Below are positions 25,401-37,400 of a stretch of 64,000 bases of DNA, piece by piece. The position numbers were made by a program, and so were the translations under genes. The notes beneath the pieces are model-generated. The model was not told the origin of the DNA. It did not search any database and saw only the letters and a list, made by a program, of their open reading frames with translations. Source of the stretch: Molanna angustata (lineage: Eukaryota > Arthropoda > Insecta > Trichoptera > Molannidae); NCBI GenBank assembly GCA_963576475.1, contig OY754964.1, positions 6,500,149-6,564,148 on the forward strand, read 5' to 3'. Each line of letters begins with the position of its first letter. The stretch's first letter is position 1.

Positions 25401-28400
25401 TATATAATGTTCTTGTTTCAAGTACATATTCATTCTTTTTTAAAAAATACATAAAAATGGGATAGGCTTTTTTTTTTGGCTGTCATGAATACAAAAATGA
25501 ATTTAGAATGTTTTCAGAACAATAATTTATTATATTTAAAACTAAAATGCATGAGTTTGATTACAGAAGTGCAATATTTGTTCCTAAAATTAAAATCTAC
25601 AAAATTAGTGCACTTTAGATATATGATAATGTGGACAGCGTTGCCAATGCCAATTTTCCAAATTCCCCAAAAATCTAGATCAAATTCACCAAATTGGGGA
25701 AGTACAAAGTCCCGATTCCCCACATAATTATAATCTCAAGAAAAATACAAGGTTTCATAAAAAACAATAATATTTACACTTTAAACACACAACACTTTAC
25801 CCCAGTAACTCTCCGAATCATCATATACATCAAAGCCAGGTAGTGTAAAATCCAGCATAGCGTGAACTCGCCATTCGTCATTAATTTTTGTATTCGCACA
25901 AAGATTTCAAAGATTGGAAATCCTTTTAGCACAGGCGTCAGTGATTTCGCTTAGATTCCCCACAAATTGACAACGTTGAATATGGACACAATTGTCTATG
26001 GTGCAGACTATGCATGCATACTGCATCCGCAATTGTGAATTCCCCAAATCGCGGGGAATCTCAACTTGACTGCGGATTTTTGAATTTGATCTAGATTTTT
26101 GGGGAATTTGGAAAATTGGCATTTGCAACGCTGGTGCTGAATTGGTGTATGTGTTAAGTACTTAAGTACCTACATAAATTTATAATCCTTTTCAAAAATA
26201 AACAGTTAAAAATTGCACAATATCCATAACAATATGACACGAAGTTGAAATATTATAGAAGAACCAGGAACTCAAGGCACCTACAGGGCTTACGACCTGT
26301 CATTGGCGGTTTAGATGGGTGGAACAAAAAATCTTTAACAAATAACAAATCTTTAAACGCTACACAATAATTATGGGCTTGTACCAATGTGTTGTAAATC
26401 GAATGTTTGCGTATTCATACACAGGTTATATAATTACAATAACAATTTGTTTGGGTAAAGTATATAATATTTTGTTTGATTAATAATTTATAAAAAGATT
26501 ACTCCTTATTACCAACCTCATATTCTTCATCGGTATCCATGAGTCCCCTGATGGCCACCAGTTGATACTGTCTCGCCCTGAGGGCTGGTGGGGCCCTTCT
26601 TAGCGCCCTAAGGGCCGCTCCCCCCGCCCCCGCCTTCAGTTGACCGGCTCCGTGTGAAGGGTCCAGCACTAGAAGTCGCACTCCTCCTCCCCGACTGGGA
26701 CTACCACGCACCACCTCACACCCTATTATGGTACGGGAATGACCTGAAAAACCACCAAAAAGCACCGTGACTGAGATGTAATTTGTGAATAATTAACAGG
26801 AGAAAAATTATTATATTTCATTTTATGAAACAAATAATATTTTGAGTAAAATATGTAATGCTAAAATTATTTGGTGTATATATTGACTGGACGGTTGACA
26901 GAACATATCTGAAAATCTATAACTATTTTTTTGATAGATCGATGAAACTGGAAAGAAAAAAATATCAAAGAGACATACAAGCAAAAAAGAGGTATACATT
27001 ATGGTAAAATAAAGCAGAAAATTTTTCTTATTTCTTTTTAAATGTTTATGTTTTAAACTGATCTGAAAATTTTTGTGCCAAAGTCAATAAAATCATAAGG
27101 ACTGCATTTTTTCTTGAGTGAAAATAGATGTATATACATACATATATATTTACATATTATAAGGTTGTCAACGCATTTGCATTTTATAAGGTAGTCGACG
27201 GACAATTCTTGGTGAAGCTTCATAATAAAATGTAAATAAAAACACACATGAAATTTAAATATAGGTACTATGAAGGTATGATACTAATAGGCACTGATTG
27301 GTATCAGTCTGTTAAAAAAATCATATACCGGATACCATAGATACTGGAAAACAAAATCACTCTTAAAAACTATAGCAAATTAACTAGATGTAATATTTTA
27401 TATGATTAAAAATCTGTTAGTAATAAGATTATTTAGAAATGTTATCAAATATTGTAATAGATAATCTAGTTTGGTGAGCTGTCGAAGAAATTATGTAAGT
27501 TAATTTTAGTATTTTTCAAATGAATATATAAGATAATACATACATACCATCATGCCATGTCCCTAACATGGTTTCCTTTACATCCATGCATCATCTTATA
27601 CATGCTTATCGATTGTTCGAGTTTCCTGTACGGTCCCAGCTGTTCACCTCCTTTCTTGTATGTATGTATATTTTAAATAATGATGATAAAACTAAAAGAC
27701 ATTTTCAATATGTAGTCATCATTGTGAAATAATAATACCTTGATGTTGAAGATAGAGTGGTGGTTTGAATTCAGTAGGATTCTCTTGGAAGTAGTTGAGT
27801 ACCCATCCAAATAGGGCTGGATGACCTCCGTCCTCCCCAGTAGGCCGATGAAAGTCTATCAGCTGACATCTAAAATGAAATCATACAAGAATAACAAATA
27901 CTACACTTAATGACAACGGAAACAGAAAGAATTTGGCCATATTCATGCCTTATAATAATAGTAAATGGAAATATTATGTAAATAAACTTCCATTTGTTAG
28001 ATATTACATATATTCTCCTTGCCATGTTTTTGTTATTTTCTGATTATATTATCATCATTATTCGCGCTACAGCCCTGTGTGGGGCCTGGTCTACTCTAAA
28101 AGTCCCTGTCCTTCGACGCTCTCCTCTGATCGCCCTTATGTTGTCTTCTGATCGCCCTTATATTATACTAACCATGAATTTGTCATTGTGATTTTATAAA
28201 GCTTTATTTGTGTACATATTTTATCAAGTCATTTTTCACCATAGACAACTTTAAGATAGTTAGCGGTAAACTTCTAAAGCCCGTCACTTGGGCACTTGTT
28301 TGGTTGGTATACGCATAAACCGCTTCACTTCAAGATGAAAAGGCTCAAGAAGTTTGTCAGCATCTGTACCTTATTCTCAGTGATGATAAGACTGTCACAA

Positions 28401-31400
28401 CCTCACATGCACCAATCCATTTCCTGGTGTTGTATAGTCTTGATCCTAACTGTTCAGCACCCTGAAAAACAAACAATTTATTTATTCATTTGAATACTTT
28501 GTAATAAATATATTTTTTTTTGAATTCTTCATATTTTACACATTATAATTGAAATGGAAAACTATGACAGTTGGTGGGAAAAATAGATGGTTGTGGCATA
28601 TATCTTATTTGTTGTCATATGATATGGAAAACATTGTATTTCATCATTTGAGTTGCCATGTGTGTATGGCAGCCCGTACACAGTCAATCTGGATCGCGAA
28701 CCGTGATAAAAATAAATTATCACAATCCAGATTAATAAGGCGGCGCTCTAAAACAATCAAAAGTGCACCACCAATGCACGTCAAAGTGGAAAAATTACAA
28801 GAAGAGGAAGTAAGACATGAATATGAAAGGAATTTTGAGTATGAACTAAATTCTCAAACACATAGTGAAAGAAGTGTAGATGAGGAATGCAGAAAGGTGA
28901 TGCTTGGTGGAATGAATCGGTAAAAAATGCAGTTGATGCGAAAAAGGAAGCATGGAAGTTTTGGATATCTGTAAAAGGTACTGACAAAGAAAATAGAGCA
29001 AAAGAAGAGTACAAAGAATGCAAGAGGAGAGTAAAAGCTACAGTGAAAAATGAAAAAGATTGTATAAAAGAAAAAGAAAGCCAGAAAATAGTGAACAACT
29101 TTACGGGTAACATGAAAATGTTATGGAAAGGCATAGCTAAGCGAAAGCAAGGGGAAGTAAAAGGGTCAAAGTGTATAAATGATAAAGATGGAAATATGCT
29201 GACAGATAACGAAAGTGTGAAAGAGAGGTGGTGTGAATATTTCAAAGAATTGTATGAAAGCGCACAAGGTGACACAGTAAGACAGAGGACATGGATTATT
29301 GATGAGAATGAGAGAGATGAAATAACGGAAGAAGAGGTAAAAGAAGCGGTTAATCACGCGAAAACAGGTAAAGCCGCTGGAGTGGATTGTGTGGCAGCCG
29401 AATTTATCAAGTATGGCGGTAAAATATCAACGGAGTGGTGTCTATCGCTTTTCAATAAATGTTGGGAAGCTGGGTACACTCCGTCGGATTGGAGAAATGC
29501 AGTTGTAGTTCCTATTTTCAAAGGGAAGGGATCAAAACTCGAATGCAAAAACTATAGAGCTATTAGCTTGTAAAGCTCGGTTGGCAAGATGTATGCAAGA
29601 ATTATTGATAAGAGAATACGCAAGATTACGGAATGCAAGATATGGGATGCTCAAGGTGCCTTTGTAGGGGGCAGAGGAAGTATCGATCAAATTTTCTCTA
29701 TACGTATGGCTACAGTAAAGGTTCTGCATAAAAACAAGAAACTTTTCTGTGCGTTCATAGACCTAGAGAAGGCATTATGATAAAGTGGATAGAGAAAAAT
29801 TGTGGGATATCCTATCAATATATGGAGTGAAGAGCAAACTAATACGTGCCGTTGAGTCTCTGTATGAAAATAGTGGAGCCTGTGTCCGTGTCAACGATGC
29901 GTTGACAACATGGTTCCTTAATAATAAAGGGGTGAAGCAAGGCTGCGTATTATCCCCATGGCTGTTCAATCTGTATATTGATCACTGCGTTAGGACATTG
30001 AAGAATGAAAATAAAGGTCTGAAACTAAGTACTGTAAACGTACGTGATTTGATGTATGCAGATGACAAAGTGGTGATTGCTGAATGCGCGGATGAGCTAC
30101 AGTATTTAGTGAATAAAGTATATGAAGGATACCTGCAAAATAGACTGAGAATGAATGTTAGTAAATCTAAGATATTGGTATTTGAAAAGACTGAAAGTAT
30201 AACTGCATGTATGATAAAAGTAGAGAACGAATGGCTAGAACAAGTTGAGGAATATTTATATTTGGGGAGTATGTTTGAACGGAATGGAAGACCCGATAAA
30301 GATATTGAAAGAAGAGTTATGGCAGGCAATAGAATAAACGGAGTACTCAGACCAGTAATGTCCGATCCAAGCATCTCAAAGGAAGCCAAAATTGCAGTAC
30401 ACAATGCAATTGTGGTGCCTACTTTGACGTATGCTAGTGAAACATGGACCTGGCAAAAGACACATGAAAGCAGAATAAATGCTGTAGAAATGAGATCACT
30501 AAGAAGAGTATGTAATAGAACGATATATGATAGAATAAAAAATGAGGACATAAGGAGAGAATGCAAGATAAAGAAGGATATTATATGTAAAATGAAAGTG
30601 AATGCTTTAAGGTGGTTTGGACATATAGAAAGAATGAACGATGAACGACTGACCAAAAAAATATACATGGGTGCAAGAGATGGAGTGAATAGCAGAGGTC
30701 GCCCAGAAAGGGATGGCATGACCATGTGAATGATATTTTGAAAGAAGGAAACATAAAAAGTTTGAACAATCGACGAGCATGTATGAGACGATGCATGGAT
30801 GTAAAGGAAGCCAGAAATGTGTGCAAAAATAGAGAAGTATGGCGCTCGATTCTCTCTGCTTACCCCGTAAGGGACATGGCGTGATGGTATGTATGTATGT
30901 ATGTATGTATTAATAAGGAACGGCAGCCTGTCAATCAATCAAATCACTTTCTCAAAGATGGATTGAATCGGTTATTATTATTAATCAATTATAAACCTGG
31001 ATATCGAATCCCAATTTCCACGCATGTTCCACCATGAGCTGTAGCCTGGATATGGAAGGTACGGCAGATCTAGGTTGCTGTGGTGGAGACTTGCCTCCTC
31101 CAATTGTAACCCAAGCTCCGTTGTACACCACTTCATTGTAGCCAGTATGTTCAACAAGTGACGATATCAACATTTGCATATTTCTGAAAATAAAAATGAA
31201 TATAAAATGGTTTGTTTGTGACAAATGTTGAACAAAAAACTAATCTAGGTATATTACCTGAACCCACATCCCCATCCTCTATCACCATAAGTGCTAGCGT
31301 AGTGATCTACAGCTGAACATAGGAGTGTTTTCAATATTGATGGATTTTGAGCGTTTAGGGCCTGTATTCTTGGAAGGATTCCTAAAAACAAATTTCAGTT

Positions 31401-34400
31401 CATTAAATATGATATTTCATCACTATATCCATTATATCATGTGTGAAATACATATATCAAACATTTATTTTACTTCACATTTCAATAGGTGTGAAATATA
31501 TCAAACATATATTTCACTTCACGTTTCAATAGGTGTGAAATATATCAAACAATTATTTCACACCTCTAGATTTTCTTTTAATTAATTTAGAAAAAGAAAA
31601 CTCATACCGAATAAAAAGCAAAATAATTTGGTTTTTTGTTTCAGATCAAATAACCCATTTTAAATATTTCTTTTGAATTGTTTTTTTTAAATTGAAACCT
31701 TGATTTTGACCATGTACTCTTTTGTTTCATGGTGATGGTTTTTCGCCATTAAAAAATAAATAAACAGTAAAATTGCTGAATCTTCCATATTCATAAAGTA
31801 AAACAATTTATTAATATTTGCATAAATTCTTTGAAATTACAGAAATGATGTAAATGATAGAAAGCAAATAAGAATGAACCTTTAGTACAGCTAGTGGAGT
31901 CATCGACTCCATCGCTTTCCGCTCTCCTTAGTCCAATTCTTCTCTCATAGTAATCTCTCACGGACAATTCTCCAGTGTATACAGCTCTTCTTAATCCTCT
32001 GGCTGCTTGCTGTCCGTAGTTTCCTTGCTCATCCATGCCGTATTGGGCCTAAGTTTAATAGTAAAAACAACATTGAAATAGATGATACGACTGAATAACA
32101 AAGGAAGGAAGTATTGAAACATCAAAGGAAGCCACTAGCTATGTGTAGCTATGATCCAATTTCTCTGGTTCCCCTTTCTAAGGGTTACGAAGGTCAGACC
32201 AGACTCGCCAATTCCAGGATCATGGTCAAAGCGTACCCCGATAGAGACGGGACAAAAAACGCTAAGGGGAAAGGAAAGAAATATCAAAGGAAGGCAAAGT
32301 TCCTATTCATAATTCAATCGTAGTGCCAACCTTGAAGTATGTGTAGCGAGGATGTACCTCCCCATCGAGGATGCCATCTCGCTCGGACGATCTCGCTTCT
32401 CACGAAGATTGCCGAAGACGACCGAGAGACAGCGCATCGTATTTCGATCGATCGACGAGACGAATCGCCATTCGTTCGTCAGCCAAGCGTTCAAGCACAG
32501 TGTTCAATAATTATAATATTTTATCCCGAACCCAGTATCGCGGAGCAATAATTTGAATTAAATTTGTTTACTTTTTTAATCTGAAAATATAATCAATCTG
32601 AGTAAGTTTTCTTTTATTATGAAACCTATCATCACTCTATTATTCTTTGACAAGTCCCTTGGACGCAATATCAAGACAACCTCGATAAATATTGAGGGCC
32701 TCAGCGTAGATAAGATTGGAATGGAAAGGCCTAATGTTTACCCGGACACGTTAAGTAAGTAAGTATCACTCTATTATTTCAATTCTAAATAAATAGCTGA
32801 GTAAAACAATTGCAATATCTAAAAATAGTTGTATGTATTTTGGGAGATGATTTGGAACACGTAATTTAAACTCGCAACCTTTTCTGATATCATATTAATA
32901 ATCTAATTAAATATATAACTTCCTCCCAACGTACATACCTCTATATATGCAAGTGAAATCTGGACATAGCAGAAGTCGTACGAAAGCAGAATAAATGCAG
33001 TTGAAATGAGATCATTCTTTCACACAAGACTTTGTAATAGAACGATGTATGACAGGGTAAGAAATGAAGACACAAGGAAAGAATGTATGATGAAATTAAT
33101 AGAATAAAAGCTAACACATTGAGATAGTTTGGCCACTTGGAAAGAATGAATGAAGAACGCCCGATAAAGAAAATATACGATATTGACAGGAACGGAATAA
33201 GAGGTCAGGGAAGTCCAAGAAAAAGATGGCACAACCATATGAACGATATTCTGAAAGACGGATATATATGAATAATCAAATGATGACCAAATAGATGGAA
33301 GTAAATCTGAGTCAATATATTGTTCAATACACACAAATTGTTAAAATCTTTTAAACTAATACATAGGTATGAACACAAAAATTAAATTGAACATCCTTTA
33401 AACTGAATACTATTTATGATAATTTAACAAATTATTTTTTTTATTTCTCACTTTATTTTGAACCACAAACGATTTATTTGAAAAAACTGATCAAAGTCAA
33501 AGTGACTTCTCTTTTTTCAGGATTATATTTCAGGATAAATCTGGATCCGGAAGATGCTGGAAACTACAGGCCAATTTCCAATTTACCAGTGCTTTCAAAA
33601 TTACTTGAAAGAGCAGTTGTAAATCAAATGACGCAGTATTTAAAAGAACACGATCTGTTTCCGAAAAAACAATCAGCGTACAGACAAAATCACTCTACTG
33701 AAACTGTACTAATGAGAATACTGTCCGATCTCATTGAAGGAATTGAATCTGGGAATATTGCTCTAGTGTCAATTCTTGACATGAGTGCCGCTTTTGATAC
33801 TGTTGATCACGAAATTCTCCTTCGACTCTTGGAACGCGAATACGGAATTTGTGGAAGTTTTCTAAAATGGATGACCTCATATATTTCAGGAAGATGCCAG
33901 TCTGTGAGGATAAATAATAATACGTCTTTACCGGAAATTGTTAAGTTTGGAGTGCCTCAGGGATCGGTGCTCGGAGCAATTTTATTTATTTTATACATAA
34001 AACAACTTGATAATATAATTCAAAATCAAGGATTCGACTCTTTCGCTTACGCTGACGACCGCTTGTTATTCAAATTTTGTAGCATGAACAAAAACCATGA
34101 ACAAAAACCGTCTGGAAGTGGATACTGCTGAGTGCATCGAAAAAGTCGCTACGTGGATGTCTCATAACAAGCTAAAATTAAACCCAACAAAAACAGAGTT
34201 TATGTGGGTAGCTTCACCACGGCGACAGCACCTCATTGAAAGTACTCCTATTAACATCAACGGAGAAAAACTCTTGCCGTCTGCAAGTGTCAAGTTTTTG
34301 GGTGTACACTTAGACAATAAGTTGTCTCTTGACCTGCAAATCTCTAAAACAGTCAGTTCATGCTTTTTCCAACTAAGACAACTGAAAAACATTCGTCGAA

Positions 34401-37400
34401 GCCTGCCCAAAAATGAGACAAAAACACTTATAAATGCTTTCGTTGTGTCTCGGCTAGATTACTGTAATGGCATCTATGATGGATTGCCAAAGTATCAGCT
34501 CGATAGATTACAGATGGTGTTTAATGCAGCGGCAAGGCTCATTTATGGAGCGGAAAAACGATGTCACATAACTCCACTACTTAACGAATTGCATTGGTTG
34601 AAGTGTCCAGAGCGAGTTGACTACAAAATCTGCTTAACGGTGTTTAATGCTTTAAATAACCTAGCACCACAATACATACAAGAGCTGTGTCAGAGAAAAG
34701 ATCTCTCTGGGAGGCATCTCACACTTAGGTCTTCTGGATCACAGAGTACCAACTCCCTAAAGGAGTTGGACAGAGCCAATAAAGCGGCTTACTGTGATCG
34801 ATGCTTTGGTGTGAGTGGTCCTATCAAGTGGAATAAATTGCCTCTAGATGTCCGCAGTGCAAATAGTAAGAGTACTTTTTGTAAAGGACTGAAAACAGTT
34901 TTGTTTCGTAGAGCAATATAATATCTATCTAAATAACAGCGCCCTTGGAATGATCTTGAATCATTAAACGGCGCTATACAAATTATTATTATTATTATGA
35001 TCCTGACAGCCTGATGTAATACTCATATGATATGTTGATGTTTGACAATGCGTTGTTAAATAAATCCAATATAGAATTATGTATTGAGAAAATAGTTATT
35101 ATTTTTACCCTGAGCATTTCAAATTCTCTTTGCTCTCTATGTCTTTGCACTTCTCTCTGTTGGTCTGTGATAGCTCCCATACTGTGAGATGAGTCGTTCA
35201 TTCCTCTTTCAAAATGTTCTTCGATGTGCTTTGTCTGAAATATTATAAAAATATATAAAATAGACACATTATAATAGCAAAAAAAAAAAAAGATTTTTCA
35301 AAAAATCAAATATTTTATTATTTATGCAATCTATCGTAATTTAATTGATGTAGAAAAATTGATAGTTCTTTCACATTGGCATACAAGGAAACAGAATAAT
35401 AACATAAACATACCTAGAAATTATAACCAAAAATTATCTAAAATATTTCCAGTTATGGCTGTTGTTTATTTTATCAGAAAAAATATACAATGAGTATTGT
35501 ACCTAATAGGAATAAATAAAAATGTCATTTCTTTTAAAGAAATACTTAAAGCTGAAAGGGAACTATTTAATATGCTGTGTCAATTAATTGACAGAGCAGT
35601 TAGCACGGTGGGTTAGTAATCCAGTGATCACGAGTCCTGCAATGACCAATTTCGTTCACCTATAGTACAAGCATTTATGCTTAGTTTAGGGAATGTATTC
35701 ATTCTTTTTAAAAAAATAAGTAAATTAGAAAAGTCATGGTGACCAACTGCGGACAACTAAATCCTTTAAATAAATATAAATACTAAAACAAGTATAAACA
35801 CGATCTAACCAAATGTCGTTCGGCCTCATACAAGAATATATTTCTATCAGGGAAAGCACTGGCAAAGAAATTAAAACAGGTTTTACCCGAGCGAGGCTCG
35901 GGCTCCTCGATAGACGGTCGAAATCCACGCGCGATTGACACTCGGGCAAATCAGTTAAGTGGTTAACTCCGTATATAGTATTTTAAAAATTTTTATAAGG
36001 ATGTTTGTTATTGACAGAATATTGTTTAGGCTACAAAAAACAATTACACTATCAAGTGAATGAGATATTGAGAGAAAAAAATATTAGAAGTTATAAAAAT
36101 AGATAAGCGCAGGGAAGACTGAAATAATTGGCATTTAGTTTCTTTTGCTTTCCATATCACAATGTTACTTAAACTTCAGGAAATAATCTTATTATGTATT
36201 TGACTGATTGAAAAAATGTCATACCATATCCTGTTGTGTGGTGCAGTTGGGAAGTGTCTGACAGCAGACAGGACAGACAAGAGCACCAGGTGACGGACTT
36301 GACTCCATCAGCATGTTCTCAGCTGCCTGAAGATATGAAGCACTCTCTTGAACTTGGGTCTTGCTATGATTGACACCCGTAGCACCGTCCTGCAACAAAA
36401 AAATGAAATACAAGCTGTTAGATTAGTTAAATAGAATTAATTGCAATTAAGTAAAAAAAAAGTACACAGCTGTGAGACTTATCTATGGGGCTGATAAAAG
36501 ATTCCACATATTGTGCATTCACTGTAATAATTTCTTTAATGTTCTTGTATTGGTAAGCTTGCATAGTTGACAATGTTGTCACTTTAATTCTACGGAGTTG
36601 CTAACATTTTAAATATCTCTTCTTCTTCTTCCGATGGCTCTACAGCCCATATCGAGCCTTGGCCTCCATCAATCGTCGCCTCCAACTCCTCCTGTCTACC
36701 GCTGCTGTCCTCCAGTCTGCGACTTGCAGTAATTGTTCCGCATCCCTTTTCACTTCGTCCTCCCATCGCAGCCTGGGTCTGCCGACCTTTCTTCTTCCAC
36801 CCGGATGTCCCTCAAGGATCCTCTTGGGTGCCCGTGATGACGGCATTCTCTGTACATGCCCAGCCCATCTCAGCCTGCTCAGTCTAGCATGTACAGAGAG
36901 CCTAGGAGTCTTATAGATGCTGTATATTTCATCATTATACCTTATTCTCCAAGCTTCTCCATCATTCACGGGTCCCAGTATTTTCCGTAGCACTCTCCTC
37001 TCAAATGTATCCAGCATCTCTGCGGATCTTGCTGTCATCGTCCACGCTTCGCTCCCGTATGTCACCACTGTTCTTATTATAGTCTTATACAGGGTGATTT
37101 TTGTTTTTCTGTGAACACTTTTTGATTTAAGCACCGGGAGCAGAGAGAAGAATGTTTTGTTACCAGTTGTGATCCTTCTTATTATTTCTATGTGGTCTTC
37201 ATTTTCCTTGGTTATGGTGGACCCCAGGTAAGAAAATTCATCAACTACCTCGAAGTTTCGATCCCCAAACTGAATGCTGCGTAGAGGGTTATTTCTTGAG
37301 TTTCTGGATTGTTTCATTAGTTTCGTCTTGCTTTCATTAATTTCCAATCCAACCTCATATGCTGTTGTTTCCAATGGTTCAAGAACCTCTCTTACAGCTG

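Noticed and set aside
26499..26765. ORF start at 26765 as an independent gene
   Set aside because: The upstream residues before 'GHSRTIIG' are intron sequence; a clear acceptor at 26744 joins it to ZUP1 exon 12.
28781..29275. 164-codon minus-strand ORF rich in Ser and Phe
   Set aside because: Antisense shadow of the Lys/Glu-rich LINE frame on the + strand.
29982..30938. 318-codon minus-strand ORF
   Set aside because: Antisense shadow of the LINE reverse transcriptase; no domain in this frame.
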